NCBI GenBank assembly: GCA_030263275.1
Contig: SZOR01000076.1
Span: 1-19,649 of the forward strand
Source of the DNA: DSNY01 sp016861185
Lineage (GTDB): Bacteria > Pseudomonadota > Gammaproteobacteria > Burkholderiales > Burkholderiaceae_F
Length of the DNA stretch: 19,649 bases
Reading direction: 5' to 3'
Shown: one piece after another, positions 1 through 7,571 of the stretch
Position numbering within the stretch: position 1 is the stretch's first letter
Layout of the letters: each line of letters starts with the position of its first letter
Translations under genes and position numbers: made by a program
The notes under the pieces: model-generated
What the model was told of the DNA's origin: nothing
Databases searched by the model: none
What the model saw: only the letters and a program-made list of their open reading frames with translations

Positions 1-138
1 GCGCAAACCCGCGTAGCCCCGGCGGTACAGATTGGATCGGCCGCCCGCGGGCCGACAGTGCCGATTCACCGAGACAGAACGCACGCATACGGGGGCGACC
101 TCGTGAAATATCCGGGCTAGCAGCGCCGCCGATGCACG
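1..138. other. Left edge; possible 3' end of an upstream gene
   Basis: Reading from base 1 in frame 1, the plus strand stays open for 39 codons and ends at a TAG at 118-120. This is followed 18 bases later by a terminator-like hairpin. That layout is what the end of a gene entering from the left would look like, but frame 3 is also open here and I do not recognise the peptide, so the assignment is weak. I see no clear promoter for the next gene in this stretch. Confidence 0.25.
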
Positions 139-165
139 AAAGGGGCGCTGCGGCGCCCCTTTGTT
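139..165 (+). terminator. Rho-independent terminator-like hairpin
   Basis: A perfect 10-bp stem (AAAGGGGCGC at 139-148 pairing with GCGCCCCTTT at 153-162) closes a TGCG loop and is followed by GTT. The run of T residues is short (TTTGTT), so termination may be inefficient. It lies between whatever ends on the left and the VOC gene starting at 181, and probably ends the upstream transcript. Confidence 0.55.
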
Positions 166-180
166 CCTGCGGATTCGTTC

Positions 181-600
181 ATGGAGACGATGCAACTTCA
201 CCGCGGCCGCCTGATCGATCACGTGCACCTGATCGCGCGTGACCTCGCGGCGACCAAGCGCTTCTACGCCGCCGTGCTGGCGGCGCTCGGCCGCAAGATC
301 GAAGGCGAGGGCGAGCATTACTTCTGGTCCGACGAGCTGTTCGTCAGCACCGCCGACGAACACACGCGCGGCGCCACCCGCGTGCACCTCGCGTTCCAGG
401 CGGCCGACCGCGAAGCCGTTCAGCGCTTCCACGAGGCCGCGCTCGCCGCGGGCGGCACCGACAACGGCGCACCGGGCCTGCGCCCGTATCACGCCGACTA
501 CTACGCGGCCTTCGTGATCGACCCGGACGGCAACAACATCGAAGCCGTCTACCACGGTCCCTCGCAGCGTTCGGCCGATTCGGTCCGCATCGCCTTCTGA
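181..600 (+). CDS. VOC family (glyoxalase/bleomycin-resistance fold) protein
   Basis: A single-domain 139-residue protein of the vicinal oxygen chelate superfamily, the usual length for the small members. It opens with the first beta strand and metal-ligand motif (LIDHVHL, His14), has a second candidate ligand in RVHLAF (His69) and ends with the family-typical FVIDPDGNNIEAV, with Glu121 as third ligand. The spacing of His, His and Glu supports a metal-binding cupped-barrel enzyme, probably a dimer in the cytoplasm. Members include glyoxalase I, extradiol dioxygenases and resistance proteins, and the sequence alone does not decide the substrate. The ATG at 181 is the first in frame, and no convincing Shine-Dalgarno sequence precedes it. 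The next gene is about 110 bp downstream with its own -10 element, so this is probably a single-gene unit. Confidence 0.88.
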   Translation: METMQLHRGRLIDHVHLIARDLAATKRFYAAVLAALGRKIEGEGEHYFWSDELFVSTADEHTRGATRVHLAFQAADREAVQRFHEAALAAGGTDNGAPGLRPYHADYYAAFVIDPDGNNIEAVYHGPSQRSADSVRIAF

Positions 601-697
601 CCGCAGCGCCGGCCATCGCCGCCAGGTTGCTCCGGGGCGCCGGTCGCTTTGCATAGGTTGGCCGTCGGGCACCCGCGGCAAGGCCGCGGCGCGCCCA

Positions 698-703
698 TAG
701 AAT
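698..703 (+). promoter_or_regulatory. -10 element (TAGAAT) of the MFS exporter gene
   Basis: TAGAAT matches five of six bases of the sigma-70 -10 consensus and lies 9 bp before the ATG at 713. No Shine-Dalgarno sequence lies between them. If used, the transcript would have only a few untranslated bases. I see no good -35 hexamer at normal spacing. Confidence 0.4.
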
Positions 704-712
704 CGCGCGACC

Positions 713-2332
713 ATGACGCAGGCATCCGAAGGGCGTTCATCCGCGCCCGACACCCCGCCCTCGGCGTGGGCGCCGCTGCGCCAGCCCGTGTTCCGCCTGC
801 TGTGGATCACGTGGCTGACGGCCAACGTCTGCCTGTGGATGAACGACGTCGCGGCGGCGTGGCTGATGACCACGCTCACGACGTCGACGGTGATGGTCGC
901 GCTCGTGCAGTCGGCTTCGTCGCTGCCGGTGTTCCTGCTCGGCCTGCCGAGCGGCGCGCTCGCCGACATCCTGAACCGCCGGCGCTGGTTCATGTTCACG
1001 CAGTTCTGGGTCGCCGCCAACGCGATCGTGCTGAGCGTGGCGATGTTCGCGGGCTGGATGACGGCGCCGCTGCTGCTTCTGCTTACCTTCGGCAACGGCA
1101 TCGGGCTGGCGCTGCGCTGGCCGGTGTACGCGGCGATCATTCCGGAGCTGGTGCCGCGGCGCGAGCTGCCGCTCGCGATCGCGCTGAACGGCATCGCGAT
1201 GAACACCTCGCGCGTGGTAGGCCCGGTGCTCGCCGGTGCGCTGATCGCGACCCTCGGCAGCGGCTACGTGTTCCTGCTCAACGCCGTGCTGTCGCTCGCG
1301 GCCGGCTTCGCGATCATGCGCTGGCGCGCGGAGACGAAGTCGAGCGTGCTGCCCGGCGAGCGTTTCGTCGGCGCAATGCGCGTCGGCTTCCAGTACGTCG
1401 CACAGTCGCGGCCGATGCGCGCCGTGCTGTTGCGCACCGCGATCTTCACGCTGCAGACGACGACGCTGTTTGCGCTGCTGCCCCTGGTCGCCAAGCACCT
1501 TCCCGGCGGCGGCGCCGGCGCGTACACGCTGCTGCTCGCCTCGCTCGGTCTCGGCGCGATCGCGGCGGCCTTCCTGCTGCCGCGGCTGCGCGTTCTGGTC
1601 TCGCGCGACCGGCTGCTGCGCGACGGCACCTGGATCCAGGGAATGGCGATGATCGCGGTGGGCTTCGCGCCCAACGTCTGGCTCGCGGTGCCGGCGATGA
1701 TGATCGCCGGCGCGTCGTGGCTGACCGTCGTCAACATCCTGACCGTGTCGTCGCAGCTCGCGTTGCCCGACTGGGTGCGCGCGCGCGGCATGTCGATCTA
1801 CATGATGACGATGATGGGTGCGGCGTCGGCGAGCGCGGCCTGGTGGGGCTACGTCGCCGGCTTCATCGGCGTGCCGTGGACCTACGTCGCCGCCGCGACG
1901 ACCGGCCTCGTCGCGCTGTACCTGACGAGGCGCTATCACGCCGCACCCGAGGCCGAGCACGACCTCACCCCGGCGCGCATCCTGGAGGAGCCGATTCCCG
2001 CGTTTCCGGTCGAGCACCGGATGGGGCCGGTGATGGTGACGGTCGAGTACCGGATCGATCCGGCGCGCGCCGCGGAATTCGCCGCAGTGATGCGCGAAAG
2101 CCGCGCCAACCGCCTGCAGAAGGGCGCGTTGTCGTGGGGCCTGTTTCACGACACGAGCGACCCGGGGCGCTACGTCGAATACTTCCTCGACGAATCGTGG
2201 GCCGATCACCTGCGCCGCTTCGAGCGCTTCACTGCCGCCGACGCCGAGCTGCGCGCGCGCCGCTACGCGTTCCACGTCGGCGAAGAACCGCCCAAGGTGT
2301 CGCGATACATCGCGGAGTCCCTCGATCGATGA
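713..2332 (+). CDS. MFS exporter with C-terminal dimeric alpha-beta barrel domain (MFS_3/EntS type)
   Basis: This 539-residue protein has two parts. Residues 1 to about 430 form a polytopic major facilitator transporter, beginning with FRLLWITWL and a chain of hydrophobic helices; the N-terminal half resembles the EntS-like MFS_3 family (Pfam PF05977). From about residue 441 there is a soluble cytoplasmic domain, starting VTVEYRIDPA, whose YRIDPARAAEF and FHDTSDPGRYVEYF segments resemble antibiotic-biosynthesis-monooxygenase/dimeric alpha-beta barrel folds. This fusion is a recognised architecture of the family. The likely role is proton-driven export of a small molecule across the inner membrane; the substrate is unknown. 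The ATG at 713 follows a TAGAAT -10 by 9 bp and lacks a Shine-Dalgarno sequence. The cox-like cluster begins 80 bp downstream and may or may not be co-transcribed. Confidence 0.9.
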   Translation: MTQASEGRSSAPDTPPSAWAPLRQPVFRLLWITWLTANVCLWMNDVAAAWLMTTLTTSTVMVALVQSASSLPVFLLGLPSGALADILNRRRWFMFTQFWVAANAIVLSVAMFAGWMTAPLLLLLTFGNGIGLALRWPVYAAIIPELVPRRELPLAIALNGIAMNTSRVVGPVLAGALIATLGSGYVFLLNAVLSLAAGFAIMRWRAETKSSVLPGERFVGAMRVGFQYVAQSRPMRAVLLRTAIFTLQTTTLFALLPLVAKHLPGGGAGAYTLLLASLGLGAIAAAFLLPRLRVLVSRDRLLRDGTWIQGMAMIAVGFAPNVWLAVPAMMIAGASWLTVVNILTVSSQLALPDWVRARGMSIYMMTMMGAASASAAWWGYVAGFIGVPWTYVAAATTGLVALYLTRRYHAAPEAEHDLTPARILEEPIPAFPVEHRMGPVMVTVEYRIDPARAAEFAAVMRESRANRLQKGALSWGLFHDTSDPGRYVEYFLDESWADHLRRFERFTAADAELRARRYAFHVGEEPPKVSRYIAESLDR

Positions 2333-2412
2333 CCCGTTGCGGTTCGCTGCGCGCCGAGGCGGGACCGCGCGCCCGCCGTGCAGGGTTCACCGACATCGGC
2401 TAACGTCCACCT

Positions 2413-3318
2413 ATGCACATGCCCGAATCCATCGACGCCACGGCGGAACTGCTGGCGCAACAGAACTACGTCGCCGACCGCCAGCTCGCCACGGCGGCGT
2501 TTCTCGCGCTGAAGCTCGGTCGCCCGCTTTTTCTCGAAGGCGAACCCGGCACCGGCAAGACCGAGATCGCGAAGGTGCTGGCCGCCGGGCTCGGCGCCGA
2601 GCTGATCCGGCTGCAGTGCTACGAAGGACTCGACATCAACGCGGCGGCCTACGAATGGAACTACGCGCGGCAGATGCTGGAGATTCGCATTGCGGAGGCC
2701 ACGCACGAGTCGCGCCAGGATCTGTCGGAGGATCTGTTCTCCGAGCGCTTCCTCGTCGAGCGGGCGCTGCTGCGCGCGCTGCTGCCGCACTCGAAGCCGC
2801 CGGTGCTGCTGATCGACGAGCTGGACCGCACCGACGAGCCGTTCGAGGCCTACCTGCTCGAGGTGCTGTCGGACTTCCAGATCACGATTCCCGAGTGGAG
2901 AACCGTGCGTGCCGAACGGCCGCCGATCGTCGTGATCACGTCCAACCGCACGCGCGAGATCCACGACGCGGTCAAGCGCCGCTGCATCTACCACTGGGTC
3001 GACTACCCGTCGGCGGCGCGCGAGTTCGAGATCGTCCGCCGCAAGGCGCCCGAGGCGAAAGAGGCGCTGTCGCGCCAGATCGTCGCGTTCGTGCAGTCGC
3101 TGCGCACGATGGACCTGTACAAGCTTCCCGGCGTGTCCGAGACGATCGAATGGACGCGCGCACTGCTCGCGCTCGACGCGGTCGTGCTCGAACCGGAGAC
3201 GGTCAACAACACGCTCGGCGTGCTGCTGAAGTACCAGGACGACATCGCGCGCGTGCAGGGCTCCGAGGCCGCGCGGCTGATCGAGCAGGTGCGCCAGGTG
3301 GTCGCCACCTCGCCCTGA
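2413..3318 (+). CDS. coxD: CoxD-like MoxR-family AAA+ ATPase
   Basis: A 301-residue AAA+ ATPase of the MoxR group. Walker A is GEPGTGKT (residues 43-50), Walker B is VLLIDELD (131-138), and the ITSNRTREI segment contains the sensor-1 Asn. The CYEGLDINAAAYEWNY region is characteristic of CoxD-type members. In carboxydotrophs CoxD acts in the cytoplasm as an ATP-driven chaperone that, with the VWA protein CoxE, helps mature the Mo/Cu site of CO dehydrogenase. Here a CoxE-like gene lies in the same cluster, but no coxLMS genes are in the window, so the client may differ. The gene starts the cluster and is followed 13 bp later by the membrane protein gene. ATG 2413 is chosen; ATG 2419 is an equally possible start. 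There is no strong Shine-Dalgarno sequence. Confidence 0.9.
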   Translation: MHMPESIDATAELLAQQNYVADRQLATAAFLALKLGRPLFLEGEPGTGKTEIAKVLAAGLGAELIRLQCYEGLDINAAAYEWNYARQMLEIRIAEATHESRQDLSEDLFSERFLVERALLRALLPHSKPPVLLIDELDRTDEPFEAYLLEVLSDFQITIPEWRTVRAERPPIVVITSNRTREIHDAVKRRCIYHWVDYPSAAREFEIVRRKAPEAKEALSRQIVAFVQSLRTMDLYKLPGVSETIEWTRALLALDAVVLEPETVNNTLGVLLKYQDDIARVQGSEAARLIEQVRQVVATSP

Positions 3319-3331
3319 TCGCTGCGAACCG

Positions 3332-3991
3332 ATGTTCCTCGGCCACTTCGGCGTCGCGCTCGCCGCCAAGGCATGGGCACCGCGCACTTCGCTCGGCACG
3401 CTGTTTTTCGCCGGCCAGTTTCTCGACCTGCTGTGGCCGACGCTGCTGCTGCTGCAGATCGAGCGCGTGCGGATCGATGCCGCCAACGGCGGCGTCACGC
3501 CGCTCGTGTTCGTCCACTACCCGGTTTCGCACAGCCTGGTCGCGGCGGCCGCATGGGCCGCGCTGCTCGCGTTCGCCTACGCCGCGTTCGCGCGCAACCG
3601 CCGCGGCGCACTGATCGTCGGGCTGCTCGTGCTCAGCCACTGGTTTCTCGATGCGCTGGTGCATCGCCCCGACCTGCTGCTCGCGCCGTGGAGCAGGACC
3701 GCGGTCGGGCTGAACTTGTGGGCCTCGCGGATTGCGACGCTCGCGGTCGAGGTGCCGCTGTTCGCGATCGGACTGCTGCTGTATCTGCGGGCCGTGCCGG
3801 CGCGGCGCGGCGACTGGCGCCTGTGGGCGCTGGTGGCGCTGCTCGCGGCGATCTACTTCGGCAACCTGTACGGTCCGCCGCCGCCCTCGATCGCGGCGAT
3901 CGCGTGGGTCGGGCAGGCGCAGTGGCTGCTCGTCGCGTTCGCGTACTGGGTCGATCGCGAGCGACGCGGTTCGCCGCTCGCGACCGCATGA
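3332..3991 (+). CDS. Polytopic membrane protein, YdjM-like putative metal-dependent hydrolase
   Basis: A 219-residue very hydrophobic protein with roughly five or six membrane segments. The N-terminal FLGHFGVALAAK, the early GQFLDLLWP and the central SHWFLDALVHRPDLLL place conserved His and Asp residues near membrane edges. This pattern is seen in the YdjM/LexA-binding, inner-membrane 'metal-dependent hydrolase' family (PF04307) and its relatives. No biochemical role is established for most members, and the name is provisional. It sits between coxD and the malonyl-CoA decarboxylase gene with gaps of only 13 and 10 bp, so it is almost certainly in the same transcript. Its TGA overlaps an out-of-frame ATG, and the next ribosome-binding site (GAGG) lies across its stop codon. 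Confidence 0.75.
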   Translation: MFLGHFGVALAAKAWAPRTSLGTLFFAGQFLDLLWPTLLLLQIERVRIDAANGGVTPLVFVHYPVSHSLVAAAAWAALLAFAYAAFARNRRGALIVGLLVLSHWFLDALVHRPDLLLAPWSRTAVGLNLWASRIATLAVEVPLFAIGLLLYLRAVPARRGDWRLWALVALLAAIYFGNLYGPPPPSIAAIAWVGQAQWLLVAFAYWVDRERRGSPLATA

Positions 3992-4001
3992 GGACGCGGC
4001 C

Positions 4002-5324
4002 ATGAGGGCGGGAACGGCCAAAGGCGCGCGCGGCCGCAAGCCCGAACGCCCGGCTCGGCCGCGCGCGGTGCGCGAGGCGATCGCGCGTTGTCGCGCGCTG
4101 ATCCGCGAGCGCGGCGAAGTGTCGGGTGCGGCCGTCGCGCGCGACGCGCTCGCCGCGTATCAGGCGCTCGACGAGGCCCAGCGCCGCCGCTTCTTCGACG
4201 CGATCGCGAGCGATTTTTCGCCGGACCCGGACGCGGTGCTGCAGGCCGCGCAGGCGTATCGCGAGGATCCTTCGCCGCAGACGCTCGCGCGGCTCGAGGA
4301 TGTCGTCGAACCGCTGCGGCAGGAGCTGTTCCGCCGGCTCAACATGGCGCCGGGCGGCACCGCCGCGCTGGTCGACATGCGGCTGCAGGTGCTGCTCGGC
4401 CTCGATGCACATCCGCAGTGGCGCGTGATCGACAACGACCTGCGGCACCTGCTGCGCTCGTGGTTCAACCGCGGCTTCCTGACGCTGGCGCGGATCGACT
4501 GGCGCACTTCGGCGATCGTGCTCGAGAAGCTGATCGCCTACGAGGCCGTGCACCAGATCCAGGGCTGGGACGACCTGCGGCGAAGGCTGCAGGCCGACCG
4601 CCGCTGCTTCGCGTTCTTCCATCCGCAGCTCCCGGACGAGCCGCTGATCTTCATCGAGGTGGCGCTGACGCGCGGCATGAGCGCGAAGGTGCAGCCGCTG
4701 CTCGACGTGAACTCGCCGGTGGCCGCGCCGGAACTGGCCAACTGCGCGATGTTCTACTCGATCACCAACTGCCAGGAAGGGCTGCGCGGCATCTCGTTCG
4801 GCAACTTCCTGATCAAGCAGGTCGCGGTCGAACTGCGCAACGAGTTCCCGCGCATCCGGCGCTTCGCCACGCTATCGCCGATCCCGGGTTTCCGCGCGTG
4901 GCTCGGCGCGCAGCGCGAGCGGCTCGTCAACGGCGCCAACGGTGCCGCGCTGCGTGCGCTGTTCGAACGGCTCGAAGCGCCCGACTGGCCGCCGCGCGAC
5001 GGCGCAACGGCCGACGAGCCGCTGCTGATACCGCTCGCCGCGTACTATCTGGCGCGCGCCAAGCGCGGCGCCGAGCCGATCGACGCGGTCGCGCGCTTCC
5101 ATCTCGGCAACGGCGCGGTGCTGGAACGGCTGAACTGGCTCGGCGACACCTCGCTGCACGGCATGGCGCGCTCGTACGGGCTGATGTGCAACTACGTCTA
5201 CCGGCTCGGCGAAGTCGAGCGCAATCACGAGATCTTCGTCAACGAGCACCGCGTGCTCGCGTCGAGCACCGTCGAGCGCGCCGCCGACACCGCGGCCGCC
5301 TGGTTCGAACCGGCCTCGAACTGA
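4002..5324 (+). CDS. Malonyl-CoA decarboxylase
   Basis: This 440-residue protein converts malonyl-CoA to acetyl-CoA and CO2. The N-terminal ~150 residues are a helical domain (RRRFFDAIASDFSPDP), followed by the acetyltransferase-like catalytic domain. Highly conserved family blocks are present: FHPQLPDEPLIFIEVALT, then CAMFYSITNCQEGLRGISFG with the presumed catalytic Ser253, and FHLGNGAVLERLNW with the presumed catalytic His367; these correspond to the Ser/His pair known in human MCD. The open frame extends upstream to 3732, but that part is a shadow of the previous gene. ATG 4002 is supported by GAGG at 3990-3993 and by the start of recognisable sequence. The stop codon overlaps the coxE-like ATG (TGATG), implying translational coupling. 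The usual malonate genes (matB, matC) are not beside it. Confidence 0.93.
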   Translation: MRAGTAKGARGRKPERPARPRAVREAIARCRALIRERGEVSGAAVARDALAAYQALDEAQRRRFFDAIASDFSPDPDAVLQAAQAYREDPSPQTLARLEDVVEPLRQELFRRLNMAPGGTAALVDMRLQVLLGLDAHPQWRVIDNDLRHLLRSWFNRGFLTLARIDWRTSAIVLEKLIAYEAVHQIQGWDDLRRRLQADRRCFAFFHPQLPDEPLIFIEVALTRGMSAKVQPLLDVNSPVAAPELANCAMFYSITNCQEGLRGISFGNFLIKQVAVELRNEFPRIRRFATLSPIPGFRAWLGAQRERLVNGANGAALRALFERLEAPDWPPRDGATADEPLLIPLAAYYLARAKRGAEPIDAVARFHLGNGAVLERLNWLGDTSLHGMARSYGLMCNYVYRLGEVERNHEIFVNEHRVLASSTVERAADTAAAWFEPASN

Positions 5325-6607
5325 TGCTGCCCGCCGCCGAGCTTGCCGATCTGCCCGGCCACCTGGCCGACAACGTCGTGCACTTCGCGCGCGTGCTGCG
5401 CGCCGCCGGCGTGCCGGTCGGCACCGACCGCGTGCTGCTCGCGCTCGAGGCGCTGCGCGTGGCGGGCATCGAATCGCGTGCGGACTTCTACGCGGTGCTC
5501 GCTTCGTGCCTGATCGACCGCGCCGAGCACCGCGCGCTGTTCGACCAGGCGTTCCATATCTTCTGGAAGGATCCCGATCTGCTCGGGCAGATGCTGCGGC
5601 TGCTGCTGCCGCAGGTCAGAGAAAAGCCCGGCGCGCCGCCGCCGCCCGAGAACCGCCGGCTCGGCGAGGCGCTGTTCAAGGGCAGCGAGCCGAGGCCGCC
5701 CGAGCCGCAGCGCGAAGAGCGCATCGAGATCGACGCGCAGCTCTCGTGGTCCGACCGCGAGCAGCTGCGCAAGGCCGACTTCGAGACGATGAGCACGGCC
5801 GAGTGGAACGCCGCCAAGCGCATGCTCGCCGAGCTGCAGCCGTTCTTCGTCGAGCTGGCCACACGGCGCCACGCGCCTTCGCACCGCGGCACGCGACTCG
5901 ACCTGCGCGCCTTGCTGCGCGCCGCGGCGCGCCGCGGCGGCGACATCGCGGAGCTGCCGCTGCGCCGGCGCCGCACCCGGCCCGAGCCGCTGGTCGTGCT
6001 GGTCGACATCTCCGGCTCGGTGTCGCGCTATTCGCGCATGTTCCTGCACTTCGTGCACGCATTGACGGGCATGGCGAGCGCGGCCGACTACCGTGTGCAG
6101 GCGTTCGTGTTCGGCACGCGGCTGACGCCGGTCACGCGGCCGATGCGCGCGCGCGATCCGGACTTGGCGGTCGCCGCGGTCGTCGACGCGGTCGAGGACT
6201 GGTCGGGCGGAACGCGCATCGCGCAGTGCCTGAAGGAGTTCAATCTGCGCTGGGCGCGCCGCGTGCTGTCGGGCAATCCGACCGTGCTGCTGATGACCGA
6301 CGGGCTCGAGCACGGCGACATCGCGCTGCTCGAGGCGCAGGCCGAGCGGCTCGCGAAATCGTGCCGCCGGCTCGTCTGGCTCAACCCTTTGCTGCGTTAC
6401 GACGCTTTCGAGCCGCGCGCGCGGGGCATCCGCGCGCTCCTGCCGCACGTCGATGCGTTCCTGGCCGTGCACAATGTCGACAGCCTGACGGCGCTGGCGC
6501 GGACGCTGGCGTCGGGGGGAAGCGCGCGCGGCGCCAGCCCCTCACCCCCGCCCCTCTCCCCATTGCCGGGGCGAGGGGAGTTTCGAGCAGCCCGCGTGGC
6601 GGACTGA
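5324..6607 (+). CDS. coxE: CoxE-like von Willebrand factor A domain protein
   Basis: A 427-residue protein of the CoxE family. An N-terminal helical region (residues 1 to about 100) precedes a charged linker and a C-terminal VWA domain. The MIDAS metal site is complete: DISGS (Asp228, Ser230, Ser232), Thr297 in SGGTRI and Asp326 in LMTDGLE. CoxE proteins pair with the CoxD MoxR ATPase in assembling the active site of Mo-CO dehydrogenase; MoxR/VWA pairs act more generally as metal-cofactor or complex-assembly chaperones. The ATG at 5324 overlaps the decarboxylase TGA. The open frame continuing upstream to 4088 is a shadow. The last ~25 residues (from ASPSPPPLSPLPG) are encoded by a palindromic repeat, so the natural C-terminus has probably been replaced. 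coxG follows 14 bp later. Confidence 0.9.
   Translation: MLPAAELADLPGHLADNVVHFARVLRAAGVPVGTDRVLLALEALRVAGIESRADFYAVLASCLIDRAEHRALFDQAFHIFWKDPDLLGQMLRLLLPQVREKPGAPPPPENRRLGEALFKGSEPRPPEPQREERIEIDAQLSWSDREQLRKADFETMSTAEWNAAKRMLAELQPFFVELATRRHAPSHRGTRLDLRALLRAAARRGGDIAELPLRRRRTRPEPLVVLVDISGSVSRYSRMFLHFVHALTGMASAADYRVQAFVFGTRLTPVTRPMRARDPDLAVAAVVDAVEDWSGGTRIAQCLKEFNLRWARRVLSGNPTVLLMTDGLEHGDIALLEAQAERLAKSCRRLVWLNPLLRYDAFEPRARGIRALLPHVDAFLAVHNVDSLTALARTLASGGSARGASPSPPPLSPLPGRGEFRAARVAD
6537..6583 (+). repeat. Palindromic CCCCTCACCCC-type repeat inside the coxE 3' end
   Basis: The segment begins CCCCTCACCCCCG and continues into an 11-bp inverted repeat (6551-6561 against 6568-6578, one mismatch, loop ATTGCC). 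This C-rich block followed by a G-rich hairpin arm matches a dispersed intergenic repeat seen in many proteobacterial genomes. Here it is translated in frame as Pro/Ser-rich residues of the CoxE-like protein. It lies about 40 bp before coxG and could fold in the mRNA. Confidence 0.65.
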
Positions 6608-6621
6608 AGGATCGACTTGCC

Positions 6622-7173
6622 ATGGAACTCAAGGGCGAACGGCTGCTGCCGGCCGACCGCGCGACCGCGTGGGCGGCGCTGAACGACATCGAGATCCTGA
6701 AGCAGTGCGTGCCCGGCTGCGAGGAGATCGTTCCGCTCGGCGACAACCGCTACGAGACGACGCTGAACACGGCGATCGGTCCGGTGCGCGCGAAGTTCAA
6801 GGGCAAGCTCGAGTTGGCGGACATCGACGCGCCGAACGCGTACACGCTGAAGTTCGAAGGATCGAGCAGCAACGCCGGCTTCGCGCGCGGCGAGGCGCGC
6901 GTGACGCTCTCGGAGGTCGACGCGCGCGAGACGAAGCTCGGCTACGTCGCCAACGCGCACGTCGGCGGCAAGCTCGCGCAGATCGGCTCGCGGCTGGTCG
7001 ACGCTGCCGCCGGCGCGATGGCCGACAAGTTCTTCGAGGCCTTCGGCGCGCAACTGGCCGCGCGCGCCGCACCGGTGGAAGCGGGCACGCCGCCGCCCGC
7101 ACCGCCGCCGCAGGCGAGCTTCGGCTTCTGGAGTCTGCTCAAGGCATTCCTGAAGCGGCTGTTCGGGCGATAG
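6622..7173 (+). CDS. coxG: CoxG-like SRPBCC family protein
   Basis: This 183-residue protein has a START/SRPBCC fold: the first ~145 residues run from MELKGERLLPADRATAW through LKQCVPGCEEI, IGPVRAKFKGKLEL and VGGKLAQIGSRLVDAAA, all typical of the 'carbon monoxide dehydrogenase subunit G' family. A Pro-rich linker (about 153-165) leads to a basic amphipathic C-terminal helix (FGFWSLLKAFLKRLFGR) that can anchor the protein to the inner membrane. CoxG proteins are associated with Mo-hydroxylase enzymes and are thought to link them to the membrane and the quinone pool. The oxidoreductase itself is not in the window. The start follows GAAGGA (6606-6611), which overlaps the coxE stop. This is the last gene of the cluster; no clear terminator follows. 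Confidence 0.9.
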   Translation: MELKGERLLPADRATAWAALNDIEILKQCVPGCEEIVPLGDNRYETTLNTAIGPVRAKFKGKLELADIDAPNAYTLKFEGSSSNAGFARGEARVTLSEVDARETKLGYVANAHVGGKLAQIGSRLVDAAAGAMADKFFEAFGAQLAARAAPVEAGTPPPAPPPQASFGFWSLLKAFLKRLFGR

Positions 7174-7288
7174 TGCGACTGCCTGCCCGCCGGGGCCGCG
7201 CTGAACACGTCGCATCTGTTCGAGCGCGCCACGGCATCAGAGTCACACGGACCGGGCGCGGAGGTTCACGGTGCGGGGGAAAGCGCCC

Positions 7289-7537
7289 TCAACGGTCCGA
7301 TGTACCAGGCGGTTTCCCCGGCTGGTCGAGCGCTGCTGGTGACACGGTTGTCACGCCGTCGTTCTTGGCATCGTCGCGCTTTCTCGGAATGTGGCTTCCG
7401 GTACGAAAATCTCGCTCCCCTGAAAGGAACTCATTGCTCCGCTGCGTCGCGGCCGGTTCCGAGTTACTCGAAGCACAGCCTGCGATCAACGCCGCGAGCG
7501 CAGCGGCAGACGAAATGCTTTTCAGCGCGAATCGCAT
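7289..7537 (-). CDS. Small lipoprotein of unknown function
   Basis: An 82-residue protein with a classic lipoprotein signal: basic start (MRFALK), a hydrophobic stretch and the lipobox LIAGC with lipidated Cys21. The mature part of about 62 residues is hydrophilic, with the recognisable segment RTGSHIPRKRD, and appears unstructured. I recall similar TGSxIPR tails in small lipoproteins of betaproteobacteria, but I assign no function. It lies 34 bp downstream of the Cys-rich secreted protein gene on the same strand, so the two probably form an operon. The signal peptide, rather than length, is why I accept this ORF as real. Base composition is less GC-rich than that of the flanking genes. Confidence 0.7.
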   Translation of the reverse strand: MRFALKSISSAAALAALIAGCASSNSEPAATQRSNEFLSGERDFRTGSHIPRKRDDAKNDGVTTVSPAALDQPGKPPGTSDR

Positions 7538-7571
7538 CGGCTCACCTTCTCTCGTTCACTGGCACGACCGA

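Noticed and set aside
3732..4001. Extended N-terminus of the malonyl-CoA decarboxylase frame
   Set aside because: The Arg/Ser/Cys-rich sequence is a frame shadow of the membrane protein gene; the ribosome-binding site and homology start at 4002.
2413..7173. A complete CO dehydrogenase operon
   Set aside because: Only accessory-type genes (coxD, coxE, coxG) are present; no large, medium or small subunit gene is found in either strand of the window.
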